A stretch of DNA of 64,000 bases from Gracilibacillus alcaliphilus (GTDB lineage Bacteria; Bacillota; Bacilli; Bacillales; Amphibacillaceae). A program made the translations under genes and the position numbers. The stretch is from the NCBI RefSeq assembly GCF_016909015.1, contig NZ_JAFBFA010000019.1, forward strand, positions 27,306 to 91,305, read 5' to 3'. Shown here in pieces: positions 17,023 to 25,630 of this stretch. The notes under the pieces were generated by a model that was given only the letters and a program-made list of their open reading frames with translations, made no database searches and was not told the origin of the DNA. Position 1 is the stretch's first letter. Every line of letters begins with the position of its first letter.

Positions 17023-18006
17023 ATGTTAATTTCCATGTTCAGTGCAGTGGAATCAGGTGTTATATATGCGCTGATGGCATTAGGTGTTTATCTTTCGTTT
17101 CGTATTTTAGATTTCCCTGATTTAACAGTAGATGGCAGCTTTGTCACAGGAGGAGCTGTAGCGGCAATTTCCATTGTCAATGGTGTGCCTCCGGTCTTAG
17201 CTACGATTTATGCTGTTTTTGCAGGCTTTATTGCAGGTATGATAACAGGAATTTTGAATACGAAAGGAAAGATCAATCCGCTGTTATCAGGTATTTTAAT
17301 GATGATTGCCCTCTATTCCATCAATCTGAGGATAATGGACAAACCGAATGTGGCGTTATTAAATGAACCGACGATATTTAATCAAATCGAAGGTTTTTGG
17401 GCCTCTTTAGGTATTGATGATTTTTTGAATGGCATTTTAACATCATTAGGAGCTGACCGTCTGCCAGGAACGTGGGCTATTTTGATTCTAATGATTATCA
17501 TTACTTTAGTAGTTAAATTTATTACGGATTACTTCTTAAAGACAGAAGTAGGGTTGGCTTTACGCGCTACAGGTGATAATGAGAAAATGATTCGAAGTTT
17601 TTCAGCAAATACCGACATTCTTACAATTGTGGGCTTAGGAATCTCAAATGCATTGGTTGCATTGTCAGGTGCATTAGTAGCGCAATATGGCGGTTTTACC
17701 GATGTGAATATGGGGATAGGTATGATTGTTATCGGTCTTGCTTCCGTTATTATTGGAGAAGCATTATTTGGAACTAAAACAATTGCCCGCACCACATTAG
17801 CTGTTATAGGTGGTGCGATCGTCTATCGAATTGTATTAACCCTTGCCTTAAAGATTAAATTCTTGGAGACAGGCGATGCTAAGTTAATTACGGCCATCAT
17901 CGTTATCATAGCCCTTGTTGCTCCGAAAATTATTGCTACCGTCAAAGAGTCACGACGTAAGAGGCGGAAGCGAGCCATGCTGGGAGGTGGAACGAACAAT
18001 GCTTAA
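17023..18006 (+). CDS. ABC transporter permease (partner of PF04392 binding protein)
   Basis: A 327-residue permease of the branched-chain amino acid/TrpY-like class with roughly eight to nine hydrophobic segments. The N-terminus SAVESGVIYALMALGVYLSFRILDFPDLTVDGSF is a family hallmark. A later GLGISNALVALSGALVAQYGGFTDVNMGIGM segment is equally typical. The C-terminal tail is strongly basic (KESRRKRRKR). Start put at 17023, the ATG following GAGGAAGAG; an in-frame TTG at 17002 has no site. The stop overlaps the ATPase start by 8 bases, implying coupled translation. Confidence 0.88.
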   Translation: MLISMFSAVESGVIYALMALGVYLSFRILDFPDLTVDGSFVTGGAVAAISIVNGVPPVLATIYAVFAGFIAGMITGILNTKGKINPLLSGILMMIALYSINLRIMDKPNVALLNEPTIFNQIEGFWASLGIDDFLNGILTSLGADRLPGTWAILILMIIITLVVKFITDYFLKTEVGLALRATGDNEKMIRSFSANTDILTIVGLGISNALVALSGALVAQYGGFTDVNMGIGMIVIGLASVIIGEALFGTKTIARTTLAVIGGAIVYRIVLTLALKIKFLETGDAKLITAIIVIIALVAPKIIATVKESRRKRRKRAMLGGGTNNA

Positions 18007-18793
18007 TATGAAAGACATAGCGATCACCTTTAATGAAGGAACATTAGATGAAAAGAAAGCACTCCAGCAGACAAACTTGCATTTAGAACAAGGAGATTTT
18101 GTCACGGTTATTGGGAGTAATGGTGCTGGTAAGTCTACGTTAATGAACCTGATCTCCGGTTCGTTAAAACCAGATGTAGGAACGATAGAGATTAACAGAA
18201 AAAATGTAACCATGATGCCTGAGTATAAACGTTCAAGGATGATAGGGCGTGTATTTCAAGATCCAATGGCAGGCACTGCTCCATCGATGACGATTCAAGA
18301 GAACTTAGCCATGGCTTATGCTCGTAATAAAACGAGAACTTTAAAGATAGGGGTTAACAAAAAACGTAAACAGCTGTTTAAAGAGCACTTGGAGACCTTA
18401 CATCTTGGTTTAGAGAATCGTTTAACAGCCAAAGTTGGTCTGTTATCTGGAGGAGAGCGCCAAGCCCTGTCTTTATTAATGGCCACATTTACAGAGCCGA
18501 ATATTCTACTGCTGGATGAACATACGGCAGCACTGGATCCATCAAGGGCAGAGCTTATTACTAAGCTGACTGGTAAAGTGGTGAAGCAATTTGGGTTAAC
18601 AACTTTAATGGTTACACATAATATGCAACAAGCATTAGATCTTGGTAATCGTCTGATTATGATGGATAAAGGACAGATAATCCTAGAGGTATCTGGTGAA
18701 GAAAAGCAGGCATTGACCATTGAAAAGTTATTGCAAGAATTCCAGCGTATTCGCGGGAAACAAATGGAAAGCGATCGAGCAGTCTTGGGTTAA
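17999..18793 (+). CDS. ABC transporter ATP-binding protein
   Basis: A 264-residue ATPase that energises the preceding permease. Walker A is GSNGAGKST, the signature is LLSGGERQALS (the canonical Q-loop glutamine lies in VFQDPM), and Walker B is ILLLDEHTAALDP. The HTAALD form replaces the usual PTAALD, which is normal in this subfamily. The H-loop is MVTHNMQQA. The start at 17999 follows GGAGGTGG inside the permease gene; a longer upstream reading frame lacks a site. A terminator hairpin follows at 18806. Confidence 0.9.
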   Translation: MLNMKDIAITFNEGTLDEKKALQQTNLHLEQGDFVTVIGSNGAGKSTLMNLISGSLKPDVGTIEINRKNVTMMPEYKRSRMIGRVFQDPMAGTAPSMTIQENLAMAYARNKTRTLKIGVNKKRKQLFKEHLETLHLGLENRLTAKVGLLSGGERQALSLLMATFTEPNILLLDEHTAALDPSRAELITKLTGKVVKQFGLTTLMVTHNMQQALDLGNRLIMMDKGQIILEVSGEEKQALTIEKLLQEFQRIRGKQMESDRAVLG

Positions 18794-18805
18794 ATGTATA
18801 TAGAT

Positions 18806-18841
18806 ACAGTTACTTCCAAAAAAGAGGGAGTAGCTGTTTTT
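18806..18841 (+). terminator. Terminator of ABC importer operon
   Basis: ACAGTTACTTCC pairs imperfectly with GGGAGTAGCTGT and is followed by TTTTT. It lies 13 bases after the ATPase stop. Confidence 0.75.
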
Positions 18842-18886
18842 CTAGTAAGATAGGAAAGCATAAAACCAGGTGCTTTTCTGACTTAA

Positions 18887-18901
18887 AATTATCTGAAAAT
18901 T
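18887..18901. promoter_or_regulatory. CodY box upstream of aminotransferase
   Basis: AATTATCTGAAAATT matches the consensus AATTTTCWGAAAATT at 14 of 15 positions. It ends 27 bases before the start codon of the aminotransferase gene, a typical repressing position. Third near-perfect CodY site in the window. Confidence 0.65.
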
Positions 18902-18928
18902 CAAAATGATGAAAGAAGGTCCTAGAAA

Positions 18929-20116
18929 ATGAAATATGGTTTTGCTGAACGTGTACGTTTTATGAAGTCTTCTGCGGTACGGGATATCTTGAAAGTCATC
19001 AATCAGGGAAATGTGATTTCTTTCGCCGGTGGCTTACCGGAGGAGAATTTATTCCCAGTAGAGGCTGTAGATCAGGCTTTTCATAAAGCCGTCACAACGA
19101 ATAGAAAATCCTTGCAATACGGGGAAACAGAAGGTGTGGCAGCATTGCGTGATCTATTGGCAGAACGAATGGCTGCTAAGGGATTGGTACGCCCGCCAGA
19201 GGATATTTTGGTCACATCGGGAAGTCAGCAGGCAATTGATTTGTTCTCACGCGTTATGTTTAATAAAGGCGATATTATCTTGACAGAGAACCCAACTTAT
19301 TTAGCGGCATTGCAAGTATTTGAATCCTATGAAACCAATGTGATTGCAGTTGATTCGGATGACGATGGGATGATACTAGCTGATTTAGAGGAAAAAATAA
19401 TTAAATATAAACCGAAATGTATTTATGTTGTACCGACCTACTCTAATCCAACTGGAAAAGTGTGGTCATTGGAGCGTAGAGAAAAATTGTTAGAACTGGC
19501 TAATCAATATCATGTTGTTATTTTTGAGGATGATCCTTACGGAGAGCTGCAGTTTGTCGAAGAAGAGGCGCCGCCATCTATTGCTTCTTTAGATAAGAAT
19601 GACTTGGTATTGTATACAAGTACGTTTTCGAAGACTGTTGTACCAGCTATGCGAATTGGCTGGATTGTCGGTCCGCATCAGATCATTAGAATTATGGCAC
19701 AAGCTAAGCAGGCAACCGATTTGCATACCAATTCGATCAGTCAGCATGCCTTAGTACATTTATTACAAGATTTCGATATTGATAAACATATTCAAACAAT
19801 CCGCCAAACCTACTATGAAAGAATGCTAGTAATGAAACGTTTATTAGATGAAGTAAGTATTGAAGGTTTAGAGTATATGGTGCCAAAGGGCGGGATGTTT
19901 TTCTGGGTTAAACTCCCAGAACAAGTCAATACAACTAAATTACTAAATAAAGCAGTCGAGCAAGGTGTGGCTTATGTGCCAGGTGATTCCTTCTACGTAT
20001 CTAATCCGCCACAGAATACAATGCGGCTGAACTTCACCAATTCAGAACCGGCATTAATCGAAGAAGGCATGAAGCGATTGGTGAAGGTCATTGAAGAATT
20101 GAATATACATGCGTAA
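18929..20116 (+). CDS. PLP-dependent aminotransferase, class I/II (LysN/2-aminoadipate type)
   Basis: A 395-residue fold-type I aminotransferase. Landmarks are the N-terminal ISFAGGLPEENLFP, cofactor-binding GSQQAIDLFSRV, the Asn in PTYSNPTGKVW, Asp-Asp-Pro-Tyr in IFEDDPYGEL, the Schiff-base lysine in YTSTFSKTVVPAMRIGWI, and the carboxylate-binding arginine in NTMRLNFTN. The subgroup includes 2-aminoadipate, aromatic and branched-chain aminotransferases and the catalytic domain of MocR regulators, but no GntR domain is present here. A CodY box and an AGAAGG site precede the start, and a terminator follows. Amino acid catabolism or biosynthesis under nutrient control is likely; the exact substrate is not determinable. 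Confidence 0.88.
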   Translation: MKYGFAERVRFMKSSAVRDILKVINQGNVISFAGGLPEENLFPVEAVDQAFHKAVTTNRKSLQYGETEGVAALRDLLAERMAAKGLVRPPEDILVTSGSQQAIDLFSRVMFNKGDIILTENPTYLAALQVFESYETNVIAVDSDDDGMILADLEEKIIKYKPKCIYVVPTYSNPTGKVWSLERREKLLELANQYHVVIFEDDPYGELQFVEEEAPPSIASLDKNDLVLYTSTFSKTVVPAMRIGWIVGPHQIIRIMAQAKQATDLHTNSISQHALVHLLQDFDIDKHIQTIRQTYYERMLVMKRLLDEVSIEGLEYMVPKGGMFFWVKLPEQVNTTKLLNKAVEQGVAYVPGDSFYVSNPPQNTMRLNFTNSEPALIEEGMKRLVKVIEELNIHA

Positions 20117-20122
20117 TTAGAG

Positions 20123-20159
20123 AACAGGGTATTGTCTAGAGCAATATCCTGTATTTTTT
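20123..20159 (+). terminator. Terminator of aminotransferase gene
   Basis: ACAGGGTATTG pairs with CAATATCCTGT around a short loop and is followed by ATTTTTTA. Confidence 0.85.
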
Positions 20160-20387
20160 ACTATATTTAGGAACGTATGTTTGGTATAATGTATTTAGAC
20201 TTACACCTCGTTATACACATCATTTCATTATATTAAAGGATGTGTTTTAATGCCCCAGTCTTGTGCTTACCATGTTACATCAGATTTATCCTTCTACATC
20301 TGTGAAGATACCCCAGCTAATAATAAATACCAGAAAAGAAAAAAGCAAACGAAGCAACTGTTAAGGCGAACTCCTGATCACCAACTT

Positions 20388-20760
20388 ATGGACTTAAAAA
20401 TTGACTATGCCTTTAAACAGCTTTTTGGCAATGAACAGAATGAAGCAATCACCCGTGTGTTTTTGAATGCTTTTTTGGCGGAGTCGGGGAGACCGCCGAT
20501 CCAAACCCTGCTGTTTCAAAATATTGAAATTGGCGGAGAACATGAGAGAGATAAGCAAGCACGACGGGATGTATTAATTAGAACGATGATCAACAATGGA
20601 TCAATATAAAAATCCAGTTTACAAACAAGTATAATATGGTTAAACGCTCACTGTATTACTGGTCTAAGCTTTATGCTAAGCAGATGAAAGTGGGAGACAG
20701 ATAATTACAGGGCTGACGAATCAGGAGGTAGCAGAGATACAGCAAAAGATCAATGCTTAA
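20388..20760 (+). pseudogene. Rpn family recombination-promoting nuclease/putative transposase, frameshifted and truncated
   Basis: The N-terminus MDLKIDYAFKQLFGNEQNEA and the DKQARRDVLI block are characteristic of the Rpn (PD-(D/E)XK nuclease, PF12784-type) family. The frame stops at 20609. The next expected block resumes one frame over at 20603, reading NIKIQFTNKYNMVKRSLYYW then SKLYAKQM, and stops again at 20702. A weak match to the C-terminal coiled region (LTNQEVAEIQQKIN-like) follows up to 20760. Full-length members have about 280-300 residues, so much of the middle is lost. The reading frame extending upstream to 20250 has no family similarity. A dead remnant of a horizontally mobile nuclease. 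Confidence 0.8.
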
Positions 20761-20794
20761 CTCGAAGAACGCCATGATTAATTGTGAATAATAG

Positions 20795-20826
20795 GCCACT
20801 TGGCTTTCGCGTGAAGCCAAGTTGGC
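20795..20826. other. Strong hairpin of unknown role
   Basis: GCCACTTGGCTT pairs with AAGCCAAGTTGGC around a 7-nt loop. No U-tract follows on either strand. It lies between the Rpn remnant and the yueI stop, and may be the relic of a terminator or a repeat end. Confidence 0.5.
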
Positions 20827-20899
20827 TGAACATAAGTGAGGTTTGAATGTGAAGAGAGAGCAGTGTTATGCATAGATGTGTGAAGGATGATGTGCGCCG

Positions 20900-21334
20900 T
20901 TATACACCAAACAGTTTTTGCCACCAAGTTTTTGGCTCTTGCCCAGTCAGTTCTTCACTTGCGTCTTCTTTGGGCAGTTGGATTTCCTTTATATCCACAG
21001 CATGATCAGCTGCTAGTACTAAGCCATAGGTGCTGTCGCTTTCTTTGTTAGTAATATAGGTGTAAGAGATATTATACTTATCAGCTAATTCACGATAAGG
21101 CCTAATATAGTTAATATTCATCTGACCATTAATCAGCAGTTTTGCCTCCCGATACTGCTGTAATAATGGTTCTAAAGTTTCTAATCCTTTTTTTCCGCGC
21201 ACCTCTTTTTTGGTTACTGCCAAAATAACCCGTTCACGATAGGTTCCTAAATACGTTCTTTTTTCATCGGGATTTAATTCTTTTGCACCATAGATACCCT
21301 CTTGTAAATAGTCATCGATTTCTTTTCTTGCCAT
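20900..21334 (-). CDS. YueI family protein (DUF1694)
   Basis: A 144-residue cytoplasmic protein matching the YueI/DUF1694 family along its length. The conserved core runs from DDYLQEGIYGAKELNPDEKR through YLGTYRERVILA to DHAVDIKEIQLP. The structure resembles ribosomal protein L7Ae-like folds, but the function is unknown. An AGGGAG-type site precedes the start. The gene lies downstream of ectC but is separated from it by a terminator, so it is probably transcribed independently. Confidence 0.85.
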   Translation of the reverse strand: MARKEIDDYLQEGIYGAKELNPDEKRTYLGTYRERVILAVTKKEVRGKKGLETLEPLLQQYREAKLLINGQMNINYIRPYRELADKYNISYTYITNKESDSTYGLVLAADHAVDIKEIQLPKEDASEELTGQEPKTWWQKLFGV

Positions 21335-21370
21335 TAAAATCCCTCCTTAGTTATATTATATCTAAAAATA

Positions 21371-21405
21371 CAAAAAACTCCCCATTGAATTGGGAAGTTT
21401 TTTTG
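21371..21405 (-). terminator. Terminator of the ectABC operon
   Basis: Read on the minus strand, AAAAAACTTCCCAATT pairs with the following AATGGGGAGTTTTTT, closing about 30 bases after the ectC stop. Ts flank both arms, so it may work in both directions. Confidence 0.8.
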
Positions 21406-21435
21406 AAAGTTCTTAAGCCTATTCCATTATTTATA

Positions 21436-21822
21436 TTAATCTTCATCTACGGCATATGCACCATCTTCGCCGTGGATTTCGTTACCAGTTAATGGTGGAT
21501 TGAATACACACACGACACGCATATCAGTAATTCCGCGAAGAAGGTGCTCGTCATTTTGATCTAAGGCATAAAGTGTGTCTTTTTTAATAGGCCAAACTTT
21601 ATTATCGCTTAGTGTAACGACTTCGCCTTCCCCTTCAATACAGTAAACTGCTTCTAAATGGTTTTTATACCAAATATGTGTTTCAGTTCCTGCTTTTATG
21701 ATGGTATCATTGACAGAGTAGCCCATCCCGTCTTTTTTTGTAATTAAGCGACGGCTAACCCAGTTACCTCCGTCTACATCTTGCTCTGTACCTAAAATAT
21801 CTTCTAGTTTTACTACTTTCAT
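21436..21822 (-). CDS. ectC: L-ectoine synthase
   Basis: A 128-residue cupin enzyme that cyclises N-gamma-acetyl-diaminobutyrate to ectoine. It opens with MKVVKLEDILGTEQDVDGGNW and carries the metal-binding region ETHIWYKNHLEAVYCIEGEGEV; the Glu, Tyr and His ligands reported for the family fall in the WYKNHLEAVYCIEGEG and later NDEHLL segments. Length is normal. Last gene of ectABC, 50 bases after ectB, followed by a terminator. No ectD hydroxylase or aspartokinase is attached, so the operon makes ectoine rather than hydroxyectoine unless ectD lies elsewhere. Confidence 0.96.
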   Translation of the reverse strand: MKVVKLEDILGTEQDVDGGNWVSRRLITKKDGMGYSVNDTIIKAGTETHIWYKNHLEAVYCIEGEGEVVTLSDNKVWPIKKDTLYALDQNDEHLLRGITDMRVVCVFNPPLTGNEIHGEDGAYAVDED

Positions 21823-21872
21823 ATTGACAATTGCCTCCTATGATTTCTGATTTATGATAAACCCGTTATTTA

Positions 21873-23141
21873 TTAGTTAACAACAGGGTTTTTAACTAAT
21901 GATTTTACACTTTCTTCAATAATTTCAAGCCCTTGTTGTAGCTCCTCTTTGGAAATGGTTAGAGCAGGGAATAATTTAAATACTTCATCATTTGGTCCAG
22001 CTGTTTCCATAATCAATCCTTGTTCAAAACATTGAGCAGCTACTTTACTAGCAAAGCCTTCTACTTCTGAAGCAATTCCAACCATAAATCCACGTCCACG
22101 GACTTCTCCTTGCATTTCCGGATATTTTTCGACTAGATCTTCTAGGAAACTGTAAATAAGCTCAGCTTTTTGGTGAATTTCTTTTTCAAATGAATCATCT
22201 TTCCAATAATCAAGTGCAGCAGCTGCAGTAATAAAGGCATGGTTGTTCCCGCGGAACGTTCCATTATGCTCACCTGGCTGCCAAATATCATATTCTGGTT
22301 TGATTAAGGTAACGGCAAGCGGTAAGCCATAACCACTTAAGGATTTTGACATACAAATGATATCTGGTTTGATGCCAGCTGCCTCAAAACTAAAGAATGT
22401 GCCTGTACGACCAACGCCTGCTTGTACATCATCAATGATTAACAGGATACCCCAGCGACGACAGATGTCCTCAATTTTTTTCAGCCATTCAAAGCGTGCA
22501 GCATTCACGCCGCCTTCTCCTTGAACTGTTTCTACGATCATAGCAGCTGGGATTGCCACCCCGCTTCCTTTATCTTCTAAGAACCGTTCTAAATAGACGA
22601 AGGTATCATGATCAACATAGTTATCATATGCCATTGTCACAGTGTTCTGCAGCGGTATACCTGCACCTTGTCGTTTCATCGAGTTACCTGTTACCGATAG
22701 GGCGCCAATCGTCATCCCGTGAAAACCACCTGTAAAACTAATGATATCGGTACGGCCAGTAACCTTACGTGCCAGCTTTAAGGCACTTTCTACGGTATTG
22801 GTTCCGGTTGGCCCAGGGAACATCACCTTATAATCTAAGTCTCGCGGTTTAAGAATAACATCATCGAATTTTTGTAAAAAATCCGCCTTGGCTGTAGAGG
22901 CCATATCTAAGGAATGGGTAATCCCATCGTCCGCAATATATGCTAATAATTTTTCTTTCATATGATCATCATTGTGTCCGTAATTCAATGCGCCCGCACC
23001 GGAGAAGAAATCTAAATATTCATTTCCTTGCTCATCCCACATTTTACTTTTCTTAGCCTTTGTAAATACAGTGGGAAAGTTACGTACATAACTGCGCACA
23101 ACAGACTCATAATGGTTAATAATATCAATATTTTTGCTCAT
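21873..23141 (-). CDS. ectB: L-2,4-diaminobutyrate:2-oxoglutarate aminotransferase
   Basis: A 422-residue class III aminotransferase converting aspartate semialdehyde to diaminobutyrate, the first ectoine-specific step. Cofactor-site features are FTGGFHGMTIGALSVTG, the aspartate in LLIIDDVQAGVGRTG (near residue 238) and the Schiff-base lysine in IICMSKSLSGYG (near residue 266). The N-terminus SVVRSYVRNFPTVFTKAK is typical of EctB and separates it from ornithine or GABA transaminases. Middle gene of ectABC with a short spacer to ectA. Confidence 0.97.
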   Translation of the reverse strand: MSKNIDIINHYESVVRSYVRNFPTVFTKAKKSKMWDEQGNEYLDFFSGAGALNYGHNDDHMKEKLLAYIADDGITHSLDMASTAKADFLQKFDDVILKPRDLDYKVMFPGPTGTNTVESALKLARKVTGRTDIISFTGGFHGMTIGALSVTGNSMKRQGAGIPLQNTVTMAYDNYVDHDTFVYLERFLEDKGSGVAIPAAMIVETVQGEGGVNAARFEWLKKIEDICRRWGILLIIDDVQAGVGRTGTFFSFEAAGIKPDIICMSKSLSGYGLPLAVTLIKPEYDIWQPGEHNGTFRGNNHAFITAAAALDYWKDDSFEKEIHQKAELIYSFLEDLVEKYPEMQGEVRGRGFMVGIASEVEGFASKVAAQCFEQGLIMETAGPNDEVFKLFPALTISKEELQQGLEIIEESVKSLVKNPVVN

Positions 23142-23213
23142 ATTAATAAATTCCTCCTACAATTTTTGATAGCAAGATCATTCTGTCCAAATGCATGACA
23201 TGTCATCATACAT

Positions 23214-23729
23214 TTACCTATGGATCGGTCCAACTACATACTTACGTTCTTCTTCGTGTTCATCTCCAGGGAATACTGCCTTTGTAAACAACTCGCTAGA
23301 AGAAATATCTGTATGAAAATCACGAGCTAGCTTTTGGAATAATGATTGTGAGGCCTTATTGTCGGGTGTAATCGTTGATTCGACATACTTGGTGTTTTGG
23401 CAAGCTTCGCTGTCTAACAGATAATGCAGCATTTTCAAAGCAATGCCTTTACCTCTTTGGGAGGCATCCACACCAATTTGCCAAACGAATACAGTATCAG
23501 GCTTCTTAGGAGAGATAAATGCAGTAATAAAACCAACCACCTCTTCGTTTTGTTTTGCGACGACACATGTTTCATCGAAATACTCACTCATTAAAAGATA
23601 TTTATATGGTGAGTTGGTGTCGAGTGTAGAACGAGTTACTAAATTCCACATTTCTGCTCCTTCCTCTGGAGTCGGATGGGAAAATAATACTTGATCAGAT
23701 GTGGTTTGTTGATTATTAATTTGAGTCAC
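23214..23729 (-). CDS. ectA: L-2,4-diaminobutyrate N-gamma-acetyltransferase
   Basis: A 171-residue GNAT-fold enzyme, the second step of ectoine synthesis. The acetyl-CoA loop is QRGKGIALKML, preceded by VFVWQIGVDAS, both typical of EctA; the later VESTITPDNKASQSLFQKLA is also diagnostic. First gene of the operon. A sigma-B-type promoter sits 42-66 bases upstream of the start, with a leader of about 35 bases. Confidence 0.96.
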   Translation of the reverse strand: MTQINNQQTTSDQVLFSHPTPEEGAEMWNLVTRSTLDTNSPYKYLLMSEYFDETCVVAKQNEEVVGFITAFISPKKPDTVFVWQIGVDASQRGKGIALKMLHYLLDSEACQNTKYVESTITPDNKASQSLFQKLARDFHTDISSSELFTKAVFPGDEHEEERKYVVGPIHR

Positions 23730-23770
23730 TATTTTCTCCTTTCTAGATTTTCCTTACTGAATTTAAGCCA

Positions 23771-23795
23771 ATACCCGCTTATAGGGCATTTAAAC
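23771..23795 (-). promoter_or_regulatory. Sigma-B-type promoter of ectABC
   Basis: On the minus strand GTTTAA (complement of 23790-23795) is followed by 13 bases and then GGGTAT (complement of 23771-23776). Both hexamers equal the B. subtilis general-stress sigma-B consensus and the spacing is in the normal range. The predicted transcript would start about 35 bases before ectA. This ties ectoine production to general or salt stress. A sigma-A promoter may also exist but none is convincing. Confidence 0.7.
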
Positions 23796-24018
23796 TGCTT
23801 TTTAGTTGTGAAAAAATCTACCTTTTTATGATAACGTTATTCAAATGATTACTCAAACTGGCTATAGAATGATTAAGCATGGTTAAATTCCATCTGTTTC
23901 TCTGAGGAACATGAGATTAGGATAACTTCATAAATCCTTCGATATTGTCTGTTTCTCTTACAAATAAACAAGATTTGCCGCAGAAGATTATTTTTGAGGA
24001 AAGTGCAGGCCTTTTACA

Positions 24019-24057
24019 CAAAAAAATATGGTTCCATCAATTAAGATGGAACCATAT
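24019..24057 (-). terminator. Terminator of katA
   Basis: A perfect 13-bp stem ATATGGTTCCATC/GATGGAACCATAT with a 6-nt loop. On the minus strand it is followed by a run of Ts, 15 bases after the catalase stop. Confidence 0.92.
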
Positions 24058-24071
24058 GCTCAGGTTATTGT

Positions 24072-25541
24072 TTATTCTTTTGCGTGTTCTGGAACTTCTA
24101 CGTTTAGAATCGCTGCTATACCTTCTGCTAACTCAGGATCAACTTTGTAGAATAAACCTAATTGACGTTCCACAATTCCTTCACGGGTTACACCGCTTAA
24201 GTGGTCAGCAAAATTCTGGATTAAGCGCTGGCGACCTTCATCATCCAATACATCACGGAAAAGAGAGCGCGGCTGGGAGTAGTGATCTTCACTATCATAA
24301 TTCACACTATCCGCTAAACCGGAAACTTCAAATGGACTTATTTTGTTCTCAGGTGTCTCTTTTGGCGCATCACTATAACTATTTGGCTCATAGTTAGGTG
24401 CACTTCCGCTGTTACCGTCATGGCTCATATAACCATCACGCTGATAGTTATTGACAGGTGCTTTGGCACGATTAATTGGAAGTGATTCATGATTGGCACC
24501 TACACGATAACGGTGAGCATCGGAATAGGCAAATAAACGGCCTTGCAGCATTTTGTCCGGAGAAGCTTCAATACCAGGAACAAAATGTCCAGGAGAGAAA
24601 GCAGCTTGTTCTACTTCCGCGAAATAATTCTCTGGATTCCGATCAAGTACCATTTTACCCACTTCCATTAATGGATAATCGGCATGCGGCCAGACTTTTG
24701 TTACATCAAACGGATCATAGCGATACGTCTCGGCATCTTCAATTGGCATAATTTGTACCTTTAGAGTCCATGATGGAAAATCGCCTTTATCAATCGCATT
24801 AAATAAATCTTCTGTATGATAGTCAGGGTTTGTCCCAGCTAATTCATCGGCAACTTTTGGATCTAATCCTTTCACACCTTGATCACTAATGAAGTGATAC
24901 TTCACAAATACTGCTTCACCGTCTTTATTAACCCACTTAAAGGTATGACTGCCATAGCCATTCATATGACGGAATGTTGCAGGGATACCACGGTCAGAAT
25001 GAAGATACGTAATTTGGTGTAAAGACTCTGGAGATAAGGACCAAAAATCCCATACCATATTTGGATCTTTCAAGTGTGTTTGTGGATGTCGTTTTTGTGT
25101 GTGAATGAAGTCAGGGAATTTGATTGCATCTCTAATGAAGAAAATCGGTGTATTGTTACCTACTAAATCATAGTTTCCTTCTTCTGTATAAAATTTAACA
25201 GCAAAACCACGCGGGTCACGCACAGTATCAGCAGAACCTAATTCACCGGCTACTGTAGAAAAACGAATAAACATGGGTGTTTTTTTGCCAACCTCTGATA
25301 AGAAATCTGCTTTTGTATATTTAGAAAGATCATTTGTCACTTCAAAGTAACCATGGGCACCTGCACCTTTGGCATGCACAACACGTTCAGGTATTCTCTC
25401 GCGGTTGAAATGAGCAAGTTTCTCTAGTAGATGTACGTCTTGGATTAAAGTAGGACCCCTTTGTCCAGCTGTGATAGAATGCTGATTATCACCAACAGGA
25501 GCACCGGAAGCCGTTGTTAAGTATTTTTTTTCTTGACTCAT
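24072..25541 (-). CDS. katA: Catalase (clade 3 monofunctional haem catalase)
   Basis: A 489-residue small-subunit catalase that splits hydrogen peroxide. The catalytic histidine is in ERVVHAKGAGAHG (residue 56). The catalytic asparagine lies in the NYDLVGNNTPIFFIRD region, and the haem-ligating tyrosine is in GRLFAYSDAHRYRVG. The N-terminus LTTASGAPVGDNQHS is standard. Start at 25541 because AAAGGAGAGG lies about 7 bases ahead; a longer frame adds 17 residues without support. A PerR-like box and a sigma-A promoter lie upstream, and a terminator lies downstream, so it is a one-gene peroxide-inducible unit. Confidence 0.96.
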   Translation of the reverse strand: MSQEKKYLTTASGAPVGDNQHSITAGQRGPTLIQDVHLLEKLAHFNRERIPERVVHAKGAGAHGYFEVTNDLSKYTKADFLSEVGKKTPMFIRFSTVAGELGSADTVRDPRGFAVKFYTEEGNYDLVGNNTPIFFIRDAIKFPDFIHTQKRHPQTHLKDPNMVWDFWSLSPESLHQITYLHSDRGIPATFRHMNGYGSHTFKWVNKDGEAVFVKYHFISDQGVKGLDPKVADELAGTNPDYHTEDLFNAIDKGDFPSWTLKVQIMPIEDAETYRYDPFDVTKVWPHADYPLMEVGKMVLDRNPENYFAEVEQAAFSPGHFVPGIEASPDKMLQGRLFAYSDAHRYRVGANHESLPINRAKAPVNNYQRDGYMSHDGNSGSAPNYEPNSYSDAPKETPENKISPFEVSGLADSVNYDSEDHYSQPRSLFRDVLDDEGRQRLIQNFADHLSGVTREGIVERQLGLFYKVDPELAEGIAAILNVEVPEHAKE

Positions 25542-25580
25542 AAAAAACACCTCTCCTTTGTTATTAGTATTACATATTTT

Positions 25581-25608
25581 ATTATAATACAAATTTAATA
25601 AAAATCAA
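25581..25608 (-). promoter_or_regulatory. Sigma-A promoter of katA
   Basis: On the minus strand TTGATT (complement of 25603-25608), 16 bases, then TATAAT (complement of 25581-25586). It places the transcript start about 33 bases before the catalase start codon. Confidence 0.65.
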
Positions 25609-25615
25609 TATTTAT

Positions 25616-25630
25616 TTATAATTATTTTAA
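25616..25630. promoter_or_regulatory. PerR box of katA
   Basis: TTATAATTATTTTAA matches the PerR consensus TTATAATnATTATAA at 14 of 15 positions. It lies 7 bases upstream of the katA -35 hexamer. PerR represses peroxide-defence genes until its iron site is oxidised. Confidence 0.7.

Noticed and set aside
20250..20387. N-terminal extension of the Rpn-type remnant
   Set aside because: The family starts at MDLKIDYAF; the preceding ~46 codons show no family similarity and are probably unrelated sequence that happens to stay open.
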